A stretch of 64,000 bases of DNA from Chloroflexota bacterium (GTDB lineage Bacteria; Chloroflexota; Chloroflexia; Chloroheliales; Chloroheliaceae). How positions within the stretch are numbered: the stretch's first letter is position 1; every line of letters starts with the position of its first letter. Positions 1-8,421 of this stretch are shown here, piece after piece. Position numbers and translations under genes: made by a program. The notes under the pieces are model-generated. The model did not search any database and was not told the origin of the DNA. It saw nothing but the letters and a program-made list of their open reading frames with translations. The stretch lies in assembly GCA_028287745.1 (NCBI GenBank), contig JAQBPB010000079.1, positions 1 through 64,000 on the forward strand, in the 5' to 3' direction.

Positions 1-1
1 T

Positions 2-73
2 ATCAGACCGGCTGACCAGCTTTTGCCTGCTGTCTACCGCATCAGGCACTACCGTCAAACCCTGGCGCTTTAG
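2..73 (+). CDS. Possible 3' end of a gene cut by the window edge
   Basis: Frame 2 is open from the first base and ends with TAG at 71-73. It reads as about 23 residues rich in Leu, Arg and Tyr (ends RHYRQTLAL). A strong hairpin follows at 107-153, which would suit the end of a rightward gene, but that hairpin also serves the leftward gene at 168. The piece is too short to identify, and a second forward frame is open to 95, so this is only a possibility. Confidence 0.25.
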   Translation: MRPADQLLPAVYRIRHYRQTLAL

Positions 74-106
74 AATGCCTGGTGTCTGTCAATAAATTAT
101 AAAATA

Positions 107-153
107 AAAAACAGCTACAGGGATAAGCACAAAGCTTAACTGTAGCTGTTTTT
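107..153. terminator. Bidirectional Rho-independent terminator
   Basis: AAAAACAGCTACAG at 107-120 pairs exactly with CTGTAGCTGTTTTT at 140-153, giving a 14-bp stem whose ends are A and T tracts. It lies just downstream of the leftward gene ending at 168 and can work in both directions. Confidence 0.8.
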
Positions 154-167
154 ATTATTTCAAAGGT

Positions 168-1382
168 CTAGTCCTGGGCTAAGGGCAGTCCGAGCAGGCC
201 GGACAAATAGCGCAGTTGTTCCTGGCCTCGGGTGCCGACCTGGTTTTCCAGGATGGCTTTAGACAGGTCTATCATGACCCGAATGGCCCTGGGCATGTCC
301 AGGTCGTCGTCCATAGCGGCGTAGAACTGGTCGGTCCAGAGTTGGATGTCGCCCTGGCCCTTCGCTTCGGCAGCAAGGGCCTTGCGGAACAGGTCGGCTT
401 GCTGTTCGGCCCGGTCCAGTCCTTCCTGGGTAAAGTGCAGGGGCGTGCGGTAGTGTTCCTGGCCCAGCAAGTACAGGCGCAGGGCGTCCGCCGAGTTTTT
501 CTTGAGTGCGTCATTGATTAAAATCAGGTTGCCCAGCGATTTGCTCATTTTCTCGCCGCCCAGGTACAGCATCGCCACGTGCATCCAGTATTTTACTACC
601 GGCGACTTGCCGCTGTAAGTTTCGCTCTGGGCAATTTCGCTGCTGTGGTGGGGGAAAATCAGGTCCGCGCCGCCGCCGTGAATTTCGAACTGCTGCCCCA
701 GGTTCTGGGTGCTGATGGCACTGCACTCGATGTGCCAGCCGGGCCGTCCCTGGCCCCAGGGACTGTCCCAGGAAGGTTCGCCCGGTTGGGCGGCCTGCCA
801 GACAATAAAGTCCAGGTCGCTTTCTTTGGCCGGGTTGCCGGGACGGTCCACCAGGCTGTCTTCGGCCCCGGCTTTGGCTTTTTCCAGCATCTCGGCCATG
901 CCCAGGTGAGCTAACTTGCCGTATTCGGGGAAACTACTGGCCCGGAAGTAAACGTTACCGTCCGAAGCCAGGTAAGCGGAATTGCGTTCAACCAGTTTCT
1001 TGACCATCTGGATAATAGGCTCAATTACGGTGCTGGCCGGGACATAATTATCAAAAGGCAGGCAGTTGATGGCCCGCAGACCATCGCGGTAGAGCGCGTC
1101 CCAGCGGCGGCCGAGTTCGTCGTAGGGCTGGTTATCGCGCCTGGCCCGTTTGATAATATCGTCGTCAATATCGGTCAGGTTTTGAATGTGGGTTACCGCA
1201 AAGTCTTTGTGTTCAAGGTAGCGGTGTAACACATCAAAGACCGCCGCCACCAGGGCGTGGCCCATATGGCTGGTATCGTAAGGAGTAACGCCACAGACAT
1301 AAATTCGGGCGAGTTTGCCGCCCGGGTCAACTGATTTAAATTCCTCTTTTTGTTGTGATAAAGTGTTGTAAAGTTTCAACAT
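168..1382 (-). CDS. Cysteinyl-tRNA synthetase / MshC-family cysteine ligase
   Basis: Class I aminoacyl-tRNA synthetase fold that activates cysteine with ATP in the cytoplasm. The HIGH-like motif is in CGVTPYDTSHMGHA (residues about 30-43) and KMSKS lies near residue 279. Zinc ligands expected for the family are visible: Cys30, the Cys of GWHIECSA, and the His and Glu of FPHHSSEIAQSE. At 404 residues it is shorter than usual CysRS (about 460-480) because the C-terminal DALR-type helical region is truncated. That length, and a GVTPYD...HMGHA motif in place of the common GPTVYD...HIGNAR, are typical of MshC, the mycothiol cysteine:glucosaminyl-inositol ligase. I see no other mycothiol gene here. 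A compact CysRS or a CysRS paralogue is therefore as likely as MshC. Confidence 0.8.
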   Translation of the reverse strand: MLKLYNTLSQQKEEFKSVDPGGKLARIYVCGVTPYDTSHMGHALVAAVFDVLHRYLEHKDFAVTHIQNLTDIDDDIIKRARRDNQPYDELGRRWDALYRDGLRAINCLPFDNYVPASTVIEPIIQMVKKLVERNSAYLASDGNVYFRASSFPEYGKLAHLGMAEMLEKAKAGAEDSLVDRPGNPAKESDLDFIVWQAAQPGEPSWDSPWGQGRPGWHIECSAISTQNLGQQFEIHGGGADLIFPHHSSEIAQSETYSGKSPVVKYWMHVAMLYLGGEKMSKSLGNLILINDALKKNSADALRLYLLGQEHYRTPLHFTQEGLDRAEQQADLFRKALAAEAKGQGDIQLWTDQFYAAMDDDLDMPRAIRVMIDLSKAILENQVGTRGQEQLRYLSGLLGLPLAQD

Positions 1383-2000
1383 TTAGGAAGTGGTCTCCTG
1401 TATCTTCTTATAATTTAGGTTTTTGTTCTTTTTACCTAGGGTGATTATTATCAACCCATAATTCAAAATGTATCAATAAAAAGGGTGCTTCTATGGTTCC
1501 TATTCTACCTGAATAAATACATAGGGTCTAGTCAAACGGGTTCCACTAAAAACACACCGCAGCTATATTAGAAACTTATTAATCGGTGCAACTTTTGTGT
1601 AGTTTGGTTCGTAATTATAATAGAGAATTTGAAAACAAGTTCTACTACAAAATTATTCAGTGGCACGCAAAATGATATATTAGTATTCCGGAAGCCAATC
1701 AAGCCAGCACGACACAGATATACGCAACCGGTCGGTACAATGTAGTCCCAGCTACTTTACTTTTTGCATTAAAAAATGCGGGTTATGCAAATCTCTCAAC
1801 GCTACCGCCTTTTTACCAACCTAGACTACTAAATCTAGAAGATTGTCCACTGGAAATCAGCCATTAAGATGGTTGGTCTAGCTTTAATTTGCAACAAAGG
1901 CTTGTAGTCCGGGATTTTCGCCATAAATTATAAAAAGCGAAAGTCAACATAGTAATTATTCTATAAACAAACAAAATAATCAGACAAGGAGTATCGAAAA
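1383..2000. other. AT-rich gap, no convincing intact gene
   Basis: This 618-base stretch is much richer in A and T than the flanking genes. I see no intact gene with a start and ribosome site. One open stretch on the + strand (1676-1867, 63 codons, no start codon) reads protein-like, with GRYNVVPATLLFALKNAGYA, and could be a decayed gene. The last 20 bases hold AAGGAG (1986-1991), the ribosome site of the next gene. Confidence 0.5.
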
Positions 2001-2189
2001 ATGACCAAGCAGCAGAGATTTTCGGGCCCACGTTGTGCCAGTTGCGGACGCCCGTTTGAACCTCGCCAGATGCAGAACGGAAAGCTTTCCCAGACCTGTG
2101 GGCAGACCGCCTGCGTCGCGATGTACAGCCGCAAGAAGAATAACGTTGGAATGGGCCAGGGAATGTCCCGCCGGCCTCAGACAGCCTGA
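2001..2189 (+). CDS. Small zinc-ribbon protein (copy 1)
   Basis: A 62-residue basic protein with two Cys pairs, CASCG and CGQTAC, spaced like a small zinc ribbon. ATG is preceded by AAGGAG nine bases upstream, which supports expression. It is clearly paralogous to the 60-residue protein at 38323-38505: both share GPRCA-CG, F-PR-M, LSQTCGQTACVA and a following RKK. It probably binds zinc and perhaps nucleic acid, but the function is unknown. A terminator follows at 2325-2370. Confidence 0.75.
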   Translation: MTKQQRFSGPRCASCGRPFEPRQMQNGKLSQTCGQTACVAMYSRKKNNVGMGQGMSRRPQTA

Positions 2190-2324
2190 TAGAAGTTCCC
2201 GGCTGTCTTTCCCCAGGCGGCTATCCGTCCAGCATAAGAACAGTAGCATAACATTCCAACCCCGGAAGCCTGCTTAGTACTGTTCTAGACCTAATTCAAA
2301 CAAAAATTAAATAGCCGAAGTTTC

Positions 2325-2370
2325 AAAAACCCGGTTTTCTAAGTAGTAATTAAGGAAAAGCCGGGTTTTT
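2325..2370 (+). terminator. Rho-independent terminator
   Basis: AAAAACCCGG (2325-2334) pairs with CCGGGTTTTT (2361-2370). An extra TTTTC/GAAAA pairing extends the stem. It lies downstream of the small zinc-ribbon gene. Confidence 0.75.
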
Positions 2371-2446
2371 GTTGTTGACATTTTTGGGGATTCCTAATAA
2401 AATATGATAATGTCGATTGACTTTATCATCATATAGAAAGTATACA

Positions 2447-2905
2447 ATGAGCGCTATTGAAAAAGATATTACTAATAACAGTTGCCTGGACATTCCGATG
2501 CCGGTTGTGAAGCTAAACCGCTGGACCCTTTTGAGCGGGGTTTTGCTGGGTTTCGTGCTACAGCAGCCTCTAATAACAACTTTCCTTTTTGTAATGTTGC
2601 TCCTGGGGTTAGTGGGCGGGCAGCGGTACAGCTTAATCTTTCAGGCCGGTAAACGCCTGCTGGCCCGCCAGATCGTCGGGGCGGAAACCGAAGACCGCCG
2701 TTTGATGCGGTTCAACAATTCGATTGCGGCTACCCTGTTTGGTCTGGCTCAAATTGCCTTTTTATTCAAAGTAACCTGGCTGGGTTGGGCTTTCTCTCTT
2801 ATGGTGGCCGTAGCGGCTGCCGTGGCGCTGGCCGGTTTCTGCTTTGGCTGTTTTCTTTACTTCCAGTTCAAGCTAAATCGTTATCGCCTGCTGGGCAAGC
2901 GCTAA
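2447..2905 (+). CDS. DUF4395 family membrane protein
   Basis: A 152-residue membrane protein. Hydrophobic segments follow LNRWTLLSGV, then after FNNSIAATLFGLAQ, and a last one ends in GFCFGCFLYFQF. The GFCxGCxxY end is the hallmark of DUF4395, a family often found near thioredoxin or sulfurtransferase genes; its Cys pair may take part in sulfur or redox chemistry (inference). I chose ATG 2447, behind AGAAAG, over an upstream TTG at 2417 that adds ten unlikely residues. A terminator follows. Confidence 0.75.
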   Translation: MSAIEKDITNNSCLDIPMPVVKLNRWTLLSGVLLGFVLQQPLITTFLFVMLLLGLVGGQRYSLIFQAGKRLLARQIVGAETEDRRLMRFNNSIAATLFGLAQIAFLFKVTWLGWAFSLMVAVAAAVALAGFCFGCFLYFQFKLNRYRLLGKR

Positions 2906-2949
2906 AACCCCCGCCAGCCTGCAACAAGGCTATAAATAGTAGAATAAAG

Positions 2950-3000
2950 GCCTCCTGCGCTAAACCGGGTAATTATGCCCGCCAGCCGGGAGGTTTTTTT
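2950..3000 (+). terminator. Rho-independent terminator
   Basis: CCTCC (2951-2955) pairs with GGAGG (about 2989-2993), with an inner CGGG/CCCG hairpin and a following run of eight T residues. It ends the DUF4395 transcript. Confidence 0.7.
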
Positions 3001-3142
3001 TATGGGGAAATTTACAACACCGGCGCTTTAAAATGGCAATGAGCCAGTTGAGGCTGGCTCATAGTTTGGAAGTTGGCTTTGCTGTCCTCTCCGCTCCAGT
3101 GGCCGGGAAAGTCTGGGGCCAGCTTAAGTGGTTTAAGGGCGC

Positions 3143-3898
3143 TTAGAGTTCCCGGCCCGCGTAGTCAACCGCGTTCTTGAAGAACTTTAACCCGGCGCCT
3201 TCGACCTCTTTGGTCTTCTGGCGGGTCCAGTTGGGATGCTGCCAGGCCGAAACAAAGCGCTCGGGGTGCGGCATCATACCGATGACCGTACCGGACGCGT
3301 TGCTGACACCACCGGCGTTACTGACCGACCCGTTAGGGTTCCAGGGATAGGCGGCCTGGGTGTTGCCATCCGGGTCGCAATATTTCAGGGACACCTCGGC
3401 TTTTGCGCCATCGCCAAAGGCCACCCGGCCTTCACCGTGCGCCACCGGCAGGTAAATCTGGTCAATGCCGCGCAGGAAGATCGAATTTGAGCCGGTATTT
3501 TGCAGACTGGTCCAGCGGCATTCGAACTTGCCGGACTCGTTTGGTAACAGGGTCATGTCGCCAAAGACCCCGGTTTTAGCCAGGATCTGGAAACCGTTGC
3601 AAACGCCCAGCACCGGCCGCCCGGACTCCACAAAGCGGCTAAACGGCTCTTTGAGGCGGAAGATCAATTCGTTAGCCAGCAACTTGCCCGCACCCAGGTT
3701 ATCTCCATAAGAGAAACCGCCCGGTATGCCCAGGATTGAATAGTCATCCAGGTTAGTGTTAGCTTGAGGACCGGCAATTTCATTGATATGTTTTAAATCT
3801 ACTTCGGCCCCGGCCTTTTCCCAGGCCGTCACCATTTCAGCGTCGCAGTTAATGCCCGCCGCCCGTAATACCAGTACGCGAACTTTTTTCTGTTGCAT
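3143..3898 (-). CDS. purQ: Phosphoribosylformylglycinamidine synthase, glutaminase subunit PurQ
   Basis: The class I glutamine amidotransferase subunit of FGAM synthase (fourth step of purine synthesis). It releases ammonia from glutamine and passes it to PurL. The 251-residue protein has the nucleophile Cys100 in GVCNGFQIL and the partner residues His211 and Glu213 in MPHPERF. PGGFSYGD (about 59-66) is the usual glycine-rich oxyanion region. The length fits the family. It starts 15 bases after the purL stop on the same strand, so the two are surely co-transcribed. Confidence 0.96.
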   Translation of the reverse strand: MQQKKVRVLVLRAAGINCDAEMVTAWEKAGAEVDLKHINEIAGPQANTNLDDYSILGIPGGFSYGDNLGAGKLLANELIFRLKEPFSRFVESGRPVLGVCNGFQILAKTGVFGDMTLLPNESGKFECRWTSLQNTGSNSIFLRGIDQIYLPVAHGEGRVAFGDGAKAEVSLKYCDPDGNTQAAYPWNPNGSVSNAGGVSNASGTVIGMMPHPERFVSAWQHPNWTRQKTKEVEGAGLKFFKNAVDYAGREL

Positions 3899-3913
3899 TT
3901 TCTCTTTCCGTAA

Positions 3914-6900
3914 TTACAGTTCTACCAGCGGCGTTTGCCAGGCTTTTTTCAGGTCGGAAACCCGCACTCGCATGACGGTGGCCGTGGTCAGGCCGGTTAC
4001 CGTGAATTCGTCCTCTGGTATGACCTGGCCGATCTGGGCAAAGGTGCCGCCCTGCACGGCTTTTTCAAATGCGGCCTTGTTCTCCGGTTCCACTTCTACC
4101 AGGAAACGGGACGGTGTTTCACTGAACAGCAGCGAAGTGTTGGTCCGGTCATTCCTGGGGCCACTGTAAGGGACATGGGTCAGGTCAAAGCGCACGCCCA
4201 GGCCGCCTGAGAAGGCCATCTCAGCCGCCGCTACGGCCAGGCCGCCTTCCGACAGGTCGTGGCAACTGCGTACCAGGCCGGACTGTATGGCCCGATGGAC
4301 TCCCCGGAAGGTCTTTAAGGCTGCCGCTGCGTCCACCTGAGGCACTTCGCTTTCGAATTGCCCGTGGTACTTGGCGTAATAGCTGCCGCCCAGTTCCGGT
4401 TTGGTCTTGCCGACCAGGTAAACCAGGTTGCCCGCTTCTTTCAGGTCCATCGAAACGGCCTTTGTAACATCGTCCATAACCGCGAAGGCCGAAATCAGCA
4501 GGGTGCCGGGGATGGCTACCCGGTTGCCGGTTGCCATATCTTTAAATTCGTTATTCAAAGAGTCTTTGCCGGAGATATAGGGCAGGCTGAAGGCCAGGGC
4601 ATAATCCCGGCAGGCCAGGACGGCCCGGGTTAATTCGCCCAGTCTTTCGGGGACCGCCGGGTTGCCCCAGCAGAAGTTATCCAGCAGGGCCATCCGGTCC
4701 AGGTTGGCCCCGACCGCCACGGCGTTGCGGATTGCTTCGTCAATGGCGTTGGCGGCCATGTGATACGGATCCAGCAGGCCGTAACGGGGGTTAATCCCGT
4801 TAGAAATAACCAATCCCCGGTTGGAGTTGGTCAGCGGCTTGATAATCGCGGCGTCACCCGGCCCGTCATTCATGATGCCGACCAGCGGCTTCATAATTGT
4901 TCCGCCCTGGACCTCGTGGTCGTACACCCGGATTACGGCTTCTTTGGAAGCGACATTCGGGTCGGCCAGGATATTCTTCAGGTCGTTAACATAGTCCTGG
5001 GGCAGGCGGGCGGGTTCCTGGGAAAGCTGGCGCGGGGCGGTGCGCAGCGCGGGCGGCTGCCAGCGGGCTTCCATGTGGCGGCGCGGCAGGCCGTGATGCA
5101 GGAATTCCATTCTCAGGCGGCCGACAGTCTCCTCATTGTAAAGCAGGGTCAGCCAGCCATCGCCGGTAAATTCGCCCAGGTCGGTTGCTTCTACGTCTTC
5201 AAGCTGGCAGAGTTCTTGAAATTCGGCCAGTTTATCCGGGGATACGGCCAGGACCATGCGTTCCTGGGCCTCACTGACCCAGATTTCCCAGGGTTCCAGA
5301 CCGGCGTATTTAAGCGGGACGCGGGCTAACTCGACCCGCACGCCCAGCTCAGCGCCCATCTCGCCTACAGCGGAAGAAAGGCCACCGGCGCCGCAGTCAG
5401 TCAGGGCGGTGTAGAGGCCCCGGTCGCGGGCTTTCAGCAACAGGTCAAGGGTTTTCTTTTCTTCAATCGGGTTGCCGATCTGAACCACGCTGGCGGCCTG
5501 ACCGGTAGTGCTTCCGGCGGCCTGCGAATCGCCACCCAGTTCAATCGAGCTAAATGTCGCGCCGTGAATGCCATCCCGGCCGGTGCGCCCGCCGATCACA
5601 ATTACCCGGTCACCAGGCTGCTGATTGCGTGGGTGTTTGCCTTTGGGAGCCAGGCCGACCGTTCCGCAAAAGACCAGCGGGTTAGCCAGGTAACCCTGGT
5701 CGAACAGTATCGCCCCGTTTACGGTGGGGATACCCATTTTGTTGCCGTAGTCGCGCACGCCATCAACCACTCCCTGGAAGATGCGGGTCGGCGGCAGCAC
5801 ATCGGCCGGTATTTTGTCCGCCGGGGTTTTCATTTCGCCGAAGCAAAAAACATCGGTCGAGGCAATCGGTTTGGCGGAAACCGCCATTACGTCCCGGATA
5901 ACTCCGCCCAGGCCGGTATTGGCCCCGCCGAACGGTTCCAGGGCGCTGGGGTGGTTGTGAGTTTCAACCTTAAAGGAGACTTCGTAATCGTCGTCAAAAC
6001 TGATAATACCGGCGTTGTCCACGAAGGCCGAAACAATCCAATCCTTTTTAAGCTCGTAGGTCGGCGCGGCAATCAGGGATTTAAAAAGGCCGTCAATCTG
6101 GCTTTCTTTTACCAGCTGGCCGTCCCGGTCGTACTCGGTATAGGCGATTTTGGCTTTGAAAGTCTTGTGGACGCAGTGCTCGCTCCAGGTCTGGGCCAGC
6201 GTTTCCAGTTCCACATCGGTCGGGTCGCGGTCCTCGGAGCGGTAGTAAGACTGGATAGCCTGCATTTCGGCCAGGTTTAGGGCCAGAAGCCCTTCCCGTG
6301 AGATTTTTTCCAGGTCGGCATCTGAGGTTTCCCTTACAGCGACAGTCTTAACAGTAGGGCTTTTGCTCTGGCTGAAGTTAAACTGGCTCTCGGTAAAGTT
6401 TATCAGGCCGGAGGCTTCTATCTGGCCGGGGCCGAATACCAGGCAGTCCTGGACCAGGTCGTTTATCAGGTAAAGCCGGGAAAACCTGCCCAATTTTTCC
6501 GGCGTAGTACCGGGGGCAAGGTCGAGATAATAGAGCGAAGCGGCCCGGACCAGCAGCAGGTTCGGAAGTTCAAATTTGCCGGAAGCGGCCATTACCCGGT
6601 AACCTTGCAGGGCGCTTTCGCCTTCGGCGTCGGTCACACCGGGCCGGTTGGCGGCCAGAACCAGGGCTGTCGTGGTTTCAGAAGCGAGGGTTTTGAAAAA
6701 ACTACCCACCGGGCCGCTCCGGTAGGTCTGGGCTACCGGGTCAGCCAGTAAATACTGGGCAGCCTGGGCCGCGGCTTTTTCGGCTGCTTCCGGCGAGGTA
6801 GCCGGGTCAAACTGAAGCAGGTAAAACGCGTGATGCTTTAGACTGGTAAAGCTTTCGCCAAAGTAGCCTGCGGCTTCGGCCGCTAAACGATTGGCGGTAG

Positions 6901-6940
6901 TTAAAGTTTCTTGCGGTAAAAGCTCTACGCAATAGAGCAT
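3914..6940 (-). CDS. purL: FGAM synthase, PurS-PurL fusion
   Basis: ATP-dependent amidotransferase of purine synthesis, which converts FGAR to FGAM using ammonia from PurQ. At 1008 residues it is longer than the small PurL (about 720-750) and shorter than the single-chain large form (about 1290), which includes the glutaminase. The core starts near residue 240, with the linker motif TWSEHC, then VETHNHPSALEPFGGANTG, then two AIRS-type ATP-binding halves. The first 200 or so residues look like two PurS modules in a row: the first ends in LLADPVAQTY, and the second contains RPGVTDAEGESAL and ends in YLINDLVQDCLVF. No separate purS is seen in the window, in agreement with a fusion. purQ follows at once. 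Confidence 0.95.
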   Translation of the reverse strand: MLYCVELLPQETLTTANRLAAEAAGYFGESFTSLKHHAFYLLQFDPATSPEAAEKAAAQAAQYLLADPVAQTYRSGPVGSFFKTLASETTTALVLAANRPGVTDAEGESALQGYRVMAASGKFELPNLLLVRAASLYYLDLAPGTTPEKLGRFSRLYLINDLVQDCLVFGPGQIEASGLINFTESQFNFSQSKSPTVKTVAVRETSDADLEKISREGLLALNLAEMQAIQSYYRSEDRDPTDVELETLAQTWSEHCVHKTFKAKIAYTEYDRDGQLVKESQIDGLFKSLIAAPTYELKKDWIVSAFVDNAGIISFDDDYEVSFKVETHNHPSALEPFGGANTGLGGVIRDVMAVSAKPIASTDVFCFGEMKTPADKIPADVLPPTRIFQGVVDGVRDYGNKMGIPTVNGAILFDQGYLANPLVFCGTVGLAPKGKHPRNQQPGDRVIVIGGRTGRDGIHGATFSSIELGGDSQAAGSTTGQAASVVQIGNPIEEKKTLDLLLKARDRGLYTALTDCGAGGLSSAVGEMGAELGVRVELARVPLKYAGLEPWEIWVSEAQERMVLAVSPDKLAEFQELCQLEDVEATDLGEFTGDGWLTLLYNEETVGRLRMEFLHHGLPRRHMEARWQPPALRTAPRQLSQEPARLPQDYVNDLKNILADPNVASKEAVIRVYDHEVQGGTIMKPLVGIMNDGPGDAAIIKPLTNSNRGLVISNGINPRYGLLDPYHMAANAIDEAIRNAVAVGANLDRMALLDNFCWGNPAVPERLGELTRAVLACRDYALAFSLPYISGKDSLNNEFKDMATGNRVAIPGTLLISAFAVMDDVTKAVSMDLKEAGNLVYLVGKTKPELGGSYYAKYHGQFESEVPQVDAAAALKTFRGVHRAIQSGLVRSCHDLSEGGLAVAAAEMAFSGGLGVRFDLTHVPYSGPRNDRTNTSLLFSETPSRFLVEVEPENKAAFEKAVQGGTFAQIGQVIPEDEFTVTGLTTATVMRVRVSDLKKAWQTPLVEL

Positions 6941-7066
6941 AGTCTACTAACCTTTCCTTGCTGCCCGGTGAGATCAAAGTCTACCTTTATAAAGAACATT
7001 TATCACAAACTCAGCCTTATTTTAAGGCAATTTCACCGGAATGGCGAATCGCGCAAAAAGGTTAAC

Positions 7067-7630
7067 TCAGTGCGCGGCAGGCCGCTGGAACTCGGGCTCA
7101 AGTTCTACCGCCAGCCCGTCCGCCAGCCGGTTAAACATATTGGCTGTTGCAATCACGAAAGTAATTTCCAGGAATTCTTCCTCGTCCATAAATGCCTTTA
7201 AACCGGTGATGGTTTGGGCTGAGGCGCTTATACCCCTGGTCAATTCCTCGCTATATAGAATAATTAATCTTTCATTGGAGTTAAAAGCCGGGCTAGCGGC
7301 CAGTTCGCCGGTTTCGGCCAGGATGCTTTCGACCTGCTGTGGAGTTAACCCGGCCTTTGCCCCGGCTGCCGCATGACGTTCCAGGCAGTAATGACAGCCG
7401 TTAACCCGGCTGGCTGCCAGGTAAGCCAGTTGTTTTAGCCGGGCAGGCACCCGGCTGTCGGACGAACCGGCAAAGGCTGCCAGGGCTATGGCCGGTCCCA
7501 GCATCCGGGGGGAATAACCAAGCAGTTGGAAAAGGTTGGGAACGGTTCCCCGGACCGCCTGCATAGCTTCGTATAAATCTTTAACTTCCCCGCTGGCATC
7601 CTCAACTTTTACCGGGTGAATATGCGGCAT
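7067..7630 (-). CDS. AhpD-like / carboxymuconolactone decarboxylase-fold protein
   Basis: A 187-residue all-helical protein of the AhpD/CMD superfamily. The redox motif is Cys79-His-Tyr-Cys82 followed by His86, in GCHYCLERH, as in alkylhydroperoxidase AhpD, where the two Cys reduce peroxide or pass on electrons. PNLFQLLGYSPRML near the start is typical of the peroxidase-related subgroup. It stands alone, and no AhpC or lipoamide gene is beside it. Family assignment is firm, while substrate and physiological role are not known. Confidence 0.85.
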   Translation of the reverse strand: MPHIHPVKVEDASGEVKDLYEAMQAVRGTVPNLFQLLGYSPRMLGPAIALAAFAGSSDSRVPARLKQLAYLAASRVNGCHYCLERHAAAGAKAGLTPQQVESILAETGELAASPAFNSNERLIILYSEELTRGISASAQTITGLKAFMDEEEFLEITFVIATANMFNRLADGLAVELEPEFQRPAAH

Positions 7631-7786
7631 TTTCGGACTCCTTCTGGTTTTGGTAAATTTTTATCGTGCGCGGTCCTAATCCCCGCGCAACTCCTGATTA
7701 TTGCTAAAGAAGTGGCACTATGTTAGCATAAAATGGCCTGGATTTTCCTGGTCTGGAAATTGTAATCTAATTAATAAAGTAGAACT

Positions 7787-8389
7787 TTGACTGAGGAATT
7801 AAAGCCAGGCGCAATTGTCCTGGCGGGCGGCCAGAGCCGCCGGATGGGGACGGATAAAGCCCTTTTGCGGTTAGCCCCGGAGGGGCCACGTCTGCTGGAA
7901 ATGGTCCTGACCGTTGTACAGCCTCTGGCAAGCCCTGTATTTATCAGCACAAACCGTCCGGCTGAGTATAGCTGGGCCGGTTTGCCCCTGGTGGGGGATA
8001 CTTACCCGGGTTCTGGCCCGCTGGCCGGGTTGGAAGCAGGCTTAAGCGCTTCCCCGGCCGAGTTTAATTTTTTAGTCGCTTGTGATATGCCCTGGCTGGC
8101 GGCGCCATTACTGGCTTACCTGTTGCAACTGGCTCCACCTTACGAGGCAGTTGTGCCCTTAAATCAGATGGGCCGGGCGGAACCACTCTGCGCGGTCTAT
8201 TCAAAAAAATGTCTCCCGGTTATCAGGCGTCACCTGGCTAGTGGCTCCTTCAAAATGACCGGATGGTTGAATGAAATAAATACTATGTTTGTCCCAGCCG
8301 GGCAAATCGCCGAATACGACCCGGATTTCCGGTCATTTCGAAACTTAAACCGGCCCGAAGATATAGCTATATTGTATAATGATGGATAA
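7787..8389 (+). CDS. mobA: Molybdenum cofactor guanylyltransferase MobA
   Basis: Nucleotidyltransferase that joins GMP to molybdopterin to form the guanine-dinucleotide cofactor. The 200-residue protein begins with the NTP-binding loop LAGGQSRRMGTDKAL and has the metal-binding CDMPWL, plus GSGPLAGLEAGL, all standard for MobA. The only usable start is TTG 7787, since the next codons contain no ATG or GTG before the LAGG motif. No other molybdenum-cofactor gene is in the window. It precedes the DinB-like gene by 32 bases and is probably co-transcribed with it. Confidence 0.92.
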   Translation: MTEELKPGAIVLAGGQSRRMGTDKALLRLAPEGPRLLEMVLTVVQPLASPVFISTNRPAEYSWAGLPLVGDTYPGSGPLAGLEAGLSASPAEFNFLVACDMPWLAAPLLAYLLQLAPPYEAVVPLNQMGRAEPLCAVYSKKCLPVIRRHLASGSFKMTGWLNEINTMFVPAGQIAEYDPDFRSFRNLNRPEDIAILYNDG

Positions 8390-8421
8390 GGGCTTTATAA
8401 AGAAAACGCAGGAGCAGGCAA

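Noticed and set aside
5564-6280. 238-residue + strand frame inside purL
   Set aside because: It lies fully antisense to highly conserved PurL motifs and has no domain of its own.
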